From NCBI GenBank assembly GCA_033297205.1, contig MU859162.1:1-64000 (forward strand): a stretch of DNA of 64,000 bases. Direction: 5' to 3'. Positions 1 through 10,783 of this stretch are shown piece by piece. The position numbers were made by a program, and so were the translations under genes. The stretch comes from Pseudoneurospora amorphoporcata. Its lineage: Eukaryota > Ascomycota > Sordariomycetes > Sordariales > Sordariaceae. Under the pieces are notes generated by a model. It was not told where the DNA came from and did no database searches. It saw only the letters and a program-made list of their open reading frames with translations. Position 1 is the first letter of the stretch. Each line of letters begins with the position of its first letter.

Positions 1-2194
1 TTGGTCATGATGAAAGTGGTGATGTAAATACCTGCGTTTGACGCCAAGCCTGGGAAAACTGGTTTTGCGGGGCCATTTATTTCGTGGGCGGGGAGACAGG
101 GCAGTTGAACGGAGCAACAGGTCTTAAAAGCCACTCTCTTCTCTCAACGTTATACGCAACTATTACCGAGGACAACAAGTAGTGTACAAGCAGACACCAT
201 TCACCATGGAAGCATCCAAGATACAAACAACCACAGTTCAAATCGAAGACAGGAAGTTTCAAAACCTGACCACGAGGACATAGCTTGCCGGATGCACTTT
301 CAAGATTTCCCCCACGTAGCATGCCACTTCTACCAACCTTCAAGGTCACATACAGTCATATATACCAACCATACTGGTGGTGGAGGTATATATACACCTA
401 CATATGTAGGCCCTTTCTACAAGTCACCAATCAACCGCCCTTCTACTTGTCTCTTTTCAAAAACCCGGTTCCACAGCCTACAACCTACAACCTAACCTTT
501 CGCGATCTTTCTTTGTCGAAGTGACACAGCATCATCATCATCAGCATGTTATCCACAAGGCTGCATATGATACCGTCTTATCGGATTATCGCGTACTGTC
601 TTATCTGCTGTGCTTCTTATTTTTACACATAGTATGCCACCGGAAAGACGGCAGTTCAGATATTGAAGTGTTTGGAAGACACATTGAGGCCTGAGATTAT
701 GTAAAAGTCAAGTGCGGATAATTGGGCTTGATGTCTTAATGAAGCTACCTCTAAGAAGGGTTTGGTTGTACTTCCGCTTCAAGAAGAAGGTGATGACAGA
801 CTGAAAAGAAAGAAAAAGGTCCTCCATTTCAATCTTCTGATTTCACTGTCTCTATTCATCGTAGTTAGATGGTGACTAACACGGTAGAAGAAACTATGAA
901 AGCTGGTCCTCAGTCACAGAATCGAGATTCGAGACTTTGACACCTCGGTACACGTGTGTACAAGCATATATATACTGGGCAGAAACTGGAAATACCTTTT
1001 TCTACCTTACCTAGTTGAAAAAACTAACTAGAGTACCCCATAGAATAACCAAAGGCAAGTCCGGACGGAGTGCATATATACATCAGCACAAGCACGGAGT
1101 TCACCTTGAAACATCACTTTGGGTTAGGTGGGTGATAGTGGCTGAGAATCCGTCAAAATCGCAGAAAGTGGACAACAAACATACCTACACCAATAGGCAG
1201 GTTGAGGTTAGCTCTGTGTCAATGTGTGAGTTGGAAACTTCGATAACACTTTGCGAGAAACGATGAGGCATGATGTCGGACATTCCGATAATTTGAGATG
1301 AGTTTGAGAATATCCAAGCAAGCCTACCTCTAGATGTTCATCGATCAAGTGGGCGGTGTCGCTGAGAGCAGTAGGAAACTCAGGCATAGCAACCTAAGTA
1401 TAGCAATCAGGAAGAGCCTCTGGCGGTGTCCCCGAGGCATCATGATCAAATAGTTTACAACGAGTTCCTCCGACCACAAGGGATAAAAGCTCTCACAGAG
1501 AACGGATGGAAGACACAAACCTAATTTAGCGGCGAGAAAGCTCGTCCCTTACTTATCCCACCTGTCTTCCCAGAAAATGAAGAAAAAATCGATTGTCATC
1601 GTACAAGCCAAGTACTTAGTTAAAACAGACGGAAAATAAAAATAAATGGTAGCCATTTCCCCACCAAGATTCATCATCCCCTTAAACTGTGAAAGCCTCT
1701 GCTTGGCGGATATCTTTGCGCCCCCGGGAGACATAGAAAGGTTTTGCATAGGTTTCGTCGTTTTCTCTAACCCTTTCATGCTGCCGTTTCCTTTTGGTTG
1801 GCCGTGTGTTTTCCAACCTGTCCCCAGTCGCCCCGGTCTCCAAACGCGCGCCCCCCCTTTACCTTCCCCTCGGTTATTATGCATGAAACAAACCACCCCA
1901 GCGAGCTCGCGGGGCGCCTACTACCAGCACCACCCCTCTCCCAAAATATTTGTTGTGTCCCGTGGGGGTATATGAGACAGATCGTCGAAAGGGTCCGTTT
2001 TCTGTATCAAGATCGCACCAGCAAGGAAATGGGTGCTTCTCTGCCATTGTGTGTTTCGTGTGAATATGGTATAGTTGTTATATGTCGCCGTCATTCATCG
2101 TTTTTGGTTCGTCCCAGCCATTATATGGAGAGTGCCTCCGCGGCAAAGGGTCGCTTTGGGATAAGCATTGTTGTTTGGCTGATGTTTAGCCCGT
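1..2194. other. Gene-poor left flank
   Basis: I see no supported gene in this stretch. Open frames are short, overlap on both strands and match no family I recognise. The right end, next to the Sec61 beta stop codon, should hold that gene's 3' untranslated region. Confidence 0.5.
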
Positions 2195-2805
2195 TTAGCT
2201 GGAGAACTTGCGGGTGATCTTGGCGATGACTGGAGAAGAGAGGTTATGTTAGCCATGTCATTGCTGTGTATCTGTCTAGCGAACCCAGCGGACAAGAAAG
2301 CAGCGAGGCGTTTCCCAAGACAGGGAGGGCTAAACGTACTGTGAAGAGCAACAACGCTGAAGATGAAGACCAGCGAGAGAACCAGGACAACAACGGGGTC
2401 GACCTTGAGGCCGGGGCTCTCGTCGGTGTAGAGACGGAGCATGGTGCTGCTAGAGCCACCGGCGCCAGCGGCGCGCGTGCTGTTGGGGCGAGCATTGGCA
2501 ATCTTCTCCTTCTGGTCCGCAGCAGCACGGCGACGGATGGCGGTACGGGCACCGCCGGGGGGAGGAGGCGAGGAGGGGCGCGCAGAGCTAACGCCGGCAG
2601 GGCCAGCGGGCGCGGAGGTGGGGGAGGAGGCACGAGGAGAAGACTGTGTTGAGATGCATCGTTAGCTATGTTGTCACTTAGTATTTCCCAAACGCGATCA
2701 GTAAGCAACATAACATGGCTCGAAAGCCGATGGTATGATGCCACTGTGATCACAATAACATAACAGCAGGGAACTAGCTGCTTGTAGACTCGAAGAACGC
2801 ACCAT
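2195..2805 (-). CDS. Sec61 beta subunit of the ER protein translocon (Sbh1-type)
   Basis: This is the small tail-anchored subunit of the Sec61 translocon in the ER membrane, which supports co-translational protein import. Three coding exons are inferred: 2805-2803 (only the ATG), 2643-2340 and 2229-2195, giving 113 residues. The first intron starts GTGCGT and ends CAACACAG after a GCTAAC branch site. The second starts GTACGT and ends TTCTCCAG, also after GCTAAC. The N-terminal half is rich in Ser, Pro and Ala. A conserved cytosolic segment follows (TMLRLYTDESPGLKVDP), then one hydrophobic membrane helix (VVVLVLSLVFIFSVVALH) and a short basic luminal tail (AKITRKFSS). Length and layout fit the family. 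The start codon sitting alone on exon 1 is the odd feature. The protein identity is firm; the first exon rests on splice signals alone. Confidence 0.9.
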
Positions 2806-4847
2806 TGTGACAGAATATATTAAAAGATGATTAAGGTGCAAAGCGCAGAAAAGAGAATGGAGTGGTGAAGGAGGGTATCTAAAGGATCCTTCACGCTCTC
2901 AATCGTCGTCGCGTAGAAGGTGGTGGGTGGTGATGATCGTGGCCGTAATTCAATGGTGGATGGAAGCTTTGGGAGATGCGTACCTTGTAGTAGTTCCACG
3001 GGTCCCCTAATAATCACGAGCCTGGTCTGTGCTTCCAATTGAGGCCACGGTTTGGAAAGATCGCTTGCCTGCCCGGACCAGGCGAGCCAAGCTCCCAAGG
3101 CCCGGCTGGGTTCGCCGCTTCCAGGGCAGGCAAGGAGAGAGCTTAGGCCGCAATTTCATTCCACCGTCCGCCGAGCACGCACAATTTGGTGGGTCCCAGG
3201 TGGAAGCGCGCTTTTGTGCACCTTTTGGAGGTACGTGTAGTGTACACGGTACCTGACTGGTGCCTTGTTCGCTAGGTCCTGCAGGGTTGAGACGGACTGA
3301 TCTGGACCCAGGAGGAACGGTGGGGGCATTCTTCAAAATCCCCGGATTTCAGGTGCAAATGCCAAGCAACGTCGCCAGGGTCCCCTTGCCCTTGCATTGC
3401 TACAGTGGTCGTGGTACCCATCGCCATCAGCTCAAGACGTGAGGTTCCTGCGAGGGATGGAATGGTCGATGATCACATGAGGCTCTACGTCACGTCTAGG
3501 AGAACGATGCTTATGAGGACCAATATTTACTTCTGCTACCAAGGAAACTGGACCCAGAGGGATATACCAAAAGCAGCTTTACCCGGGCAAGTTACCATTA
3601 CAATAGGCTTTGGGGCTGACTTGACGGGAGCTTCGCTGGATGGCACTATGGTCGCGTTGACCTTCCGTTTTCGCTTTCGATTAAGTCTGCTCTATCCCCG
3701 GAGCTTGTTAGTGTAGGATGACTCTACACTACACAGGAATACCTACGTCGATCTTTTCTCTAAGCAGCTTGTTTGATACGGGTTGGGGTGTAAGTTCTAA
3801 CAGCCAGTTGAAGTGGGCGGAACGACTCTCCATGCTCTTGTCTGCACGTTTGATACACACCACTGCCAGATAAATTCTGGAGGCCAATTGACAACGCATG
3901 AGTCCATCCACTGAGAAGCGAATCATGGAGAGAGTCGGTAACTGGTTCGATCAATTGAGTAGTAGTAGCGTGGGTATTTCTGAGGCATAACGGGAAGCCA
4001 GATGCTGTTGACTTTTTATATCCCTCCGAGCTAGCAAGGAGCGAGCAATCAAAACACCCATATTGATATACATGTTATGACAAAGAACAGTGTGCCTATG
4101 AGTAAGGGGGAATTAGAAGAGAAGCCCGATGGGAGAAGAAGAAGATGAGAAACGGGAAGGACACATGATAAGAGGACAAAAAGCTGACAAAAGAAAACAA
4201 GACTATATACACCCTACAAGTACTCGGGTGTATGTGCGCGCTAAGCAAGAACTTTGCGCCCGCTGACAGGCAAGACAAACCAACCGCAGTACAACACAGT
4301 TCCTTCGCTGGCAGCTTGGAACAGGAAACAATGGTACTGGGTGATGCTCCATCCATCTCTTCCCTTCCCCCTTCCCCCTCCCGCTCAATAATGGAAGCCC
4401 GTCGTTCTGACAGGGACGTCGCTGTGTATAGATGACTTTTACGCTTCACACTGGAGCCGCACCAAGCCGGCAATCCCAAAGCCCGTTCTTTTCAGATTGA
4501 TTCTCCAATTATGCCGAACCCATCAGCACCTTCTTCCGCCCTTTTTTTTCGGTTCACGGAGCCTGGAGTGACCAGGCACAAGAGCGATAATGCTGTGCAT
4601 ATCCCTTCGTATGCAACGGGCCGCCATTTGGATCGGCCGCAACCTCTTGGATCTGGAAGGCGGGGTCGTAACCAATCATGTCTGTGAAACCCGCCAGGCC
4701 GTATTTAGATGATTAGACAGTATGACGCATTTACGCCTTTTTGCTTGAGACAAATATGAACCAAAACACCCCGCAATGAGTTGGCCTTGGGCCATACATC
4801 CACGAGGTGTTGTATAATCAAAACGGAAAGCATTTGAGTTGAACGCT
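2806..4847. other. Intergenic region between Sec61 beta and the Psr1-like gene
   Basis: Nothing codes convincingly here. It should contain the promoter and 5' leader of the leftward Sec61 beta gene and the 3' untranslated region of the leftward phosphatase gene. Short frames on both strands show no domain. Confidence 0.5.
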
Positions 4848-6152
4848 TTAAAGAGTGACGTCCAAGACCAGGCTAACGTCTTGCACGTTGGCACCGGCAA
4901 GGTCTTCCAGAACGGGAATGAGGTCCAATAGCTCGTTGTCATGCGCATCCGAGAACCAACTGCTGATTGGTACAGCGTGCTGGGGGTGGAAGATATACGA
5001 GGTTGGCGAGTTGTCGATGATGATGGTGTCCTTGAGGTCGCGTCCAACCTGGGAAAGGTCTTTGACGTAGTTTCCTTGATGGTTGTAGCAACTTTCGCGG
5101 AAAAGACGATGGTGGACAACATTGTGGATGTCCAACTGGTCCAGCAGCGGATCACCGTACTAAGGGTCGTTAGCATCTAATCTGCCAAAAACTTGAATTT
5201 CACTTCACATACCTTGGAAACCGACGCAGTGAAGACAACAACTTCGTAAAGCTCGCCAACTCTCTTCATGAACTGATCAACACCTGGCCGCTTGATGACA
5301 TAGACATTATGGTAGTTGCCTTCGATCTCAACGGGTATTGTGAAGTCGGCCTGATGGAGGATCTGTAATGCAATCAATCAGCAAGCAGACCAGGAAAAGA
5401 GGATAGAGGGATATGAGACTAACCTTGAAGGAGCTGTGCACGAGGGTTTCATCCAAATCAAGAACAAGGCACTTCTTGCCCTTGAACTCAGGTGCTTGAG
5501 GAGGCAGTAGGAACTTCTGAGGTTGGTCGGGAGGAAAGACGGGAGGGCTCTCAATTAGCGCACCGCTTGTTGGTGCAGAGGGAACTGCGGGAATCGGGCC
5601 CGGAGGTGGAGGAGGGAGATTCGTGTGCGATTCCTCAGTCGTGGCATCGGCCGCATTCGAAGCCTGTTGTGATTCCTCGACGGCATCAGGCATCTGCACA
5701 TCCCCTTCCTCATCCTTCTCATTGACCACTTCCTCAACCACCTCCGCTTCCTTGTTGGTCTGCTGTGGCGGCTCTACCGATGCCTGCGGGCTACTTGAGC
5801 CAGGTCCAACGATTGTTGTCTGCTTTGACTCTCCATCCCTTTCGCCAACTGTCGACTGATCCTGAGTACTCGTTCCTGATACCCGCTTCCCGTTCTTCGA
5901 CTGTTCTTGGGTCGGCTGCGATTGCTGAACCGGTTCCTTCTCAAACAGCTGAGTCTTGCTCACGGTAGGTTGCTCAGACGGGGTTGCTGTTCGCCTACTC
6001 GCGGTCGCCGGTCTAGGGGGAATCCTGTCGAGCTTGTGGCTTGGTACCGGGGTATCGAGGCCGTTCGCATCATCAGGGACGCCGCAGCAGCCAAAGATGG
6101 CGAGGAACCCACCCTTCTTCTTCTTGGGCGCTACCGGGTTGGAGTTGCTCAT
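4848..6152 (-). CDS. psr1: Psr1/FCP1-like (NLI-interacting factor) phosphatase
   Basis: A HAD-family protein serine phosphatase of the SCP/Psr1 type; yeast Psr1 acts at the plasma membrane in salt and general stress signalling. The exons are 6152-5424, 5362-5213 and 5159-4848, all phase 0, giving 396 residues. The N-terminus has a lysine run followed by GFLAIFGCCG, whose paired cysteines resemble the palmitoylation site of Psr1. A long Pro/Ser/Glu-rich linker follows. The catalytic domain starts near residue 222: the DLDET nucleophile motif gives Asp232 and Asp234, FTAS lies near the end of exon 2, and IIIDNSPTSYIFHPQHA carries the later acidic motif around Asp342. The protein ends SLVLDVTL. 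An in-frame ATG 24 codons upstream (6224) was not used, because the sequence between looks like a leader intron and the conserved N-terminus begins at 6152. Confidence 0.9.
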
Positions 6153-8946
6153 GGCTGCGGTTGCTCGTGTTCCTGTACATAACTTGTTACTAAATGGGTT
6201 GCGGTCCTGATTTCGTTCCAACATACTGCTTCTTGAATTTCTCGAGTTTCCACCGATACTACCACGGTCGCCTGTAATATCACCAAATTAGTCCATCTGT
6301 ACTGTATCAGAATTGAAAGTCTCCTCCATCATGAATGTGAATCGCAAGGTCACAGGTAGGCGGTCGCTACCTCTTGTTGCATTGTCGTGGGTCCCCATCT
6401 CCTTCGAACTGCCAGGGGCTGATAGGGTTGTGTCGTCCGCGCTCACTGCCATCTTGAAGGATATATTTGAATTCGGGTAAAAACAATGAACGTCTGAACC
6501 CCAACGCAGAAAAGTATCAGCGCGTGGTCTTGGTAATTGCGTCGTAGCAGTAGCTGAGGATTGCGGCGGTTGGGTTTGGATAGTGAGGCGGACGAGACCC
6601 GTTGACAGCCTTGCAGCACCAATCAATTGGGGATTGGGGGCAGTGCGATGCGATCAGTGGCAACGTGGAGGGCAAGCAGCGACGGAGGCAGCCAGCGAGG
6701 ACAGGAACAACAAGGTGAAACGACCTGTCTGGAACGTTGGATTGCAATGGGAACTGTAGAAAGTGAAAAAGCAACCAACCTCTTGCTCGCAACTGAATCC
6801 AGCTTTCGCCAGTCTAAGGCCCAACCCCTATCCTACCCTTCGGTCGGCAGAGGAGATATTAGCCCTGTGAGGCCCTGACTGTTGTTGAGTAGCAGCCAAC
6901 TCCTTTACGGGTCTGAAACGTCTGCTTGTCGGTCGGCGACAGGCTTTCGAAGTTCCGCAAAGAGTAAAAAAATAATAATCGCGACAACGCTGATTCCGGC
7001 CGCGGTTGTCGTTGCAGGTGGGAAGATTGGCGCGCCGAGGCCGAAAGGTTCGAGGGGTGTGTTGGTAGGTGGTCGACCAGAAACACGGACACACACGGGC
7101 ACGCCTTGCGTGCTTGATTAGCCAGAAAATGGACCCGGAACCTAGAAGGGTAGAATAATAATCAAGAAGGGATATCGAGGACCAAAACGGGCGGGCCAAA
7201 GAAGGAGAAACGGCGGCGTCGTGGTGGACGGGCCGGAGGTCGGGCAGATGCAGAAAAGAGGGAAAGAAGGGCGTATCAAAAGCTGGAGGTCGTGAGAGCG
7301 CAAGCGAGATGATTGACTTTAAAGGTGATGGGGTCGCTTCTGGGATTGTTCACGGCGCAGAGAGGACGATGGGGAGCGATGGGGAGCGGATGCGACGAGA
7401 GAGGATTAGTGGATTGCCCCGAAGAGATTAGCCAGCGACCGTGACCACCAGGCGACGCCGGTACGGCCTGGCGCGGTGCGGCAGGATAGGATGGGATAGC
7501 TGGTTATGCAATTTTAGTGGTGGACATTGGCATGGAACAAGAAATGCGCTAACACAGTCCATCGGCTCTCTGCACCCACAAAGTACCCACAACCACGACC
7601 TGCAGCCGCTAAATTCGTGCAGTCCCCGCTGCTGCACGTCGTACGGATGGAGGGTCGTTATGCTTGCTGCTGCCCACCCACTCTCCTTTTTTTTTTTTTC
7701 TTATTTTTTTTTTTTTGGGTTTTCTTTGTTACAGTTAGTTTCGCCTTGCTCATTCAACGTTCTTTCTTGGAATCTAGAAGCCCTTGGGCTGGATGGGATT
7801 TTTATTGTCCCAAGCTGGGCTGTGGGGAGTCAACTTTCAACATGGTGATATCTCCATAGAGTATCGATATACGAAGGCAGTACCTAGAACAGAGGTGGAA
7901 GTGCCCAGTACCTAACCACGGCACTCAAGAAACCAATTTCCATCGGATCATGTTCAAAGGAATCCAGCATGGCCCGGTCTCTGAACCGTCAACATGCCCC
8001 GGCAGAGCTACCGCGCATACGCCAACCTCTGTATTGGACGACATCTTGTGCCTTCACGCTGACTTCTCTCACTCAAGGCTCCGAGCTCACCTATCACCGG
8101 CTCATTTGAAGTCGATAATAGCTACATACATGATGGCGGAACGTGCTGACTGTCAGACATCGGTGGAACCCATTGGGCTCCTGCCCGCTCTTTGAGGTTG
8201 TCAATTGTTCCCCCGAAAGGCTCATATCCATGGGCGCCTTTATCTCCCATCAATGCTAGGCATAGCTAGCTAGGTTGTCAGTCAAGCAGTCCCGTCAAAT
8301 TTCCCCACATACCCTGTTCACCTTCCTGGCCGTGCGACTGTGTCCTCTGCTCCCCTGCCCTGGCCTGGAGCTACCACCTGGCAACGTTACTGGCAGCCTG
8401 GAGCAAATGTCAGCTTGCTGTTGACCGCTCTGAATGTCTTGTGTGCTTGGACATGTTGGTAACTTTTGATCAGTTACGTGGGCTCTGCTGTGTCTGTATA
8501 CGCCGAGCAGTTGTGGCTGTCTTTACAACCCAAAGACATTGGATGACGGGATCTCTCCAATTGGTGAGAAGAGAATCCACCCAGGTTATCGCGCGTCCAA
8601 AGCGTTCCAGCAAGTAGTGTAATAAGACAGTCGACCTAGTTCTGGTCTCAAATCTCTACATTTGCGCACCCAACTAGCCAGTGAGGCTCCTTAACAAGGG
8701 TGGTAAGGGTAGTGAAGCAGGCTGTTCCTATAGGCAAGTCTTGCAAAGAGGCCGGCTCCATTCTTTCTCATGGGTCCACTGCCAGGGCACCGGTTATGAG
8801 TGCATCCCCATAATGAGAAACACAAGTCTAACGAGGAAGCGCACGTACCTGAAATGCTTCTTCAACAAGTGGAAGTTCTTCTGGCATCTTGCCATATAGA
8901 TGTCGCATAGGAGAGTGCCAATCTCCATTGCCCCTGTCGGCATGTT
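6153..8946. other. Long leader/promoter region of the Psr1-like gene
   Basis: No supported coding gene. The part nearest the phosphatase start probably holds its 5' leader, with at least one leader intron suggested by AG acceptors just before the start. Two adjoining oligo-T tracts lie at about 7687-7716. Frames here are short and overlap on both strands. Confidence 0.4.
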
Positions 8947-9750
8947 TCAAGATTCGACCAAAAACAAGCTCTCCACCACCGAATAACTCCCTTCGATGTC
9001 GACAGTTCTCACGACGCTCTCCAGGGTAACCCAGGTGTCAGAGTCCACAGTAACCTCCACGGCTCCATCAACAGACAAAATCAACCCACACTCGCCTTGC
9101 AGCATGCTGGGTGCCCCTTCGGTCATCCGCATTCCTCGGCCCGGGGATGCTGGACCTCGTCCAGCCCTGAGCAGCCCCAGTTGGCAGCGACCGTTCCAGA
9201 GCCAAAAGAGCTTGGGAGCTGGAAATGGGCTTCATGATTGGTCATGTTGGCGCCCGTTACAGTGATGGTTGGATCCGGGACCATGCGCTGTGGCGACCCG
9301 TGACCACTCACATCGGCCGCCGTCTAGCTCGTCACAGTCTTGTCCACTTTAATAAAGAGCTTCTTGCACAGTAGTCGACGCCGGAAAGCGCAGGGAGCTT
9401 TTGGCTCCGCTATGGATTTGAGCTGTTGGAGGACGGGATTGACAAAGTGTGGATTGTCGGATGGCCAATTCATACCAAGGAGAACCCAAAGGGCTCTCTT
9501 TGCTCTGGAGCGAGTCTTATTGTTGCCCCAACAAGCTTCCAGAGTCAAAGCAGCCAAGGAGCCTCGAAGCCGTGTGCGCATCTTCACCTCCTTTCTGCAT
9601 GCGTACCTGACCTTCGGTACCTGACGCGGAGGGCGCGGGTTGAAAGCATAAGCTCTTGCGAGATCCGCCTACGGGAATCGATACCGCCCCCGTCCAGCGC
9701 TCCAAACAGAAGCGGCAACAACGTGAGCACAAGGCAAAACGCAGGGCCAT
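8947..9750 (-). pseudogene. Possible decayed secreted-protein gene, not recognised
   Basis: Coding-like pieces lie in different frames of the minus strand. They include an ATG at 9750 whose frame, after a one-base shift, reads into a strongly hydrophobic leucine-rich stretch like a signal peptide. Further down are a 9587-9324 frame, a 9311-9123 frame (contains DPTITVTGANMTNHEAHF and LPSSFGSGTVAANW) and a final frame ending at 8947 (contains DGAVEVTVDSDTWVTLESVV). The amino-acid makeup of the last two looks protein-like, but frame changes and an in-frame stop at about 9326 separate them. I could not build a continuous model with good splice sites, so decay is one reading. An unrecognised small-exon gene, or chance, are the others. 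I know no family for it. Confidence 0.25.
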
Positions 9751-10783
9751 GGTCCGCAAATAGGGCGCTGGCTACTCAAGCAAACTGCGTACTCCCGACC
9801 CTAAAAGCAAACCAGGCCAGAAAATGAGGCCAAAAACCAAGTCCTTGGAACCGATGGTGATGTCCTATCATCGTGGGGTTGAAATGGAAGGTCCTCCACT
9901 TCTTCTCTCAAGCTTCGATCTCAAGTTCTTTAGCTCTTATTTAGGGTTACCCTACCTACGCTCTAGTAAAACTAAACACTCCAGAGGTTAGAGTGAAATT
10001 ATTTAAGATGGACTCACTAATTAATTAGTCGCAACGCCCACTTTGCCCGTAGAAGCACAGTCCGTTTCGAGTAACAGAGAGAACAGCAAACCAGTCAGGC
10101 AAATGGCTAAAGATTGCCGACGACGGGAACCTTTTGACAACTACATATAGAGAATCTAGGGGAAGATGGTTCGTGCTCCAGGAGCTCAGAGTGCTTTCCC
10201 CAGCTTTCCCCAGGACAGGAGTGGGACTTTGAAACCGATGCAGATGACGTTGCTGGTGAAATGGCCGCCTCTGATTGGCTCTTGATGGACTTTGGCCGTG
10301 CACCTCGGAATGTTCGCAGTCGAAACACCGCCTGGGGTCATTCAGTGTATCGATCACATGCCACGGCCACGCCAACGTCGGCCGCCATGCTAACCACCAT
10401 TTGCCTGGACACGGCATTCAATCCGTTTTTGATCCGTCATCATCCTGTCGGCATCGTATCAGCTTGTACAGTAGTGTAATCACGCTTCTTTCTCGCCGTC
10501 AGGTTCTCACTGAATACTCTTTCCTCCATATCCAAGCCCAACCCCAACAACATCGTGACGCGATCCCCGCCGTTGCCATATCGCTGAAGCGGACTTCTTT
10601 CGAGAACACACAAGAAGCGCAATCATCGCATCGCCTTATACCGTCTTGCGCCCAGCCGCGCGTGATTTGTTCGACCCGGATGCCAAGGGCAAGGGTTGGC
10701 TGTTGATCCCCGAGGATCGATCGGGATTGATACGACCTGAAGTGGAAGCCAGCGAAGCCCAAGGAGCGACGCCCAGCGACATC
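9751..10783. other. Promoter and leader of the ABCD transporter gene
   Basis: No gene is supported. This stretch should hold the promoter and 5' leader of the rightward ABC transporter. The transporter frame stays open leftward to about 10646 but has no ATG before 10784. Confidence 0.4.

Noticed and set aside
1549..1896. 115-codon minus-strand frame left of Sec61 beta
   Set aside because: No domain and mixed low-complexity composition. An overlapping plus-strand frame of similar length argues for chance.
2244..2753. Pro/Leu-rich 169-codon frame overlapping Sec61 beta
   Set aside because: Out-of-frame shadow of the Ser/Pro/Ala-rich N-terminus of Sec61 beta on the same strand.
3930..3960. GGTTCGATC, like a tRNA B box
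   Set aside because: It lacks the following CC, and no A box, cloverleaf or acceptor stem can be drawn around it. GGTTCGATTGG near 14365 fails for the same reason.
6150..6224. Upstream in-frame ATG (6224) as start of the Psr1-like protein
   Set aside because: The added 24 residues are not like the family, and an AG acceptor just before 6152 suggests this is leader or intron sequence.
6828..7199. Arg-rich 123-codon minus-strand frame in the Psr1 leader region
   Set aside because: Overlaps other frames of equal length on both strands and carries no domain; it more likely lies in the promoter or leader.
7430..7470. GTGACCACCAG, resembling part of the dispersed Neurospora 5S rRNA genes
   Set aside because: The flanking sequence does not continue as 5S rRNA in either direction.
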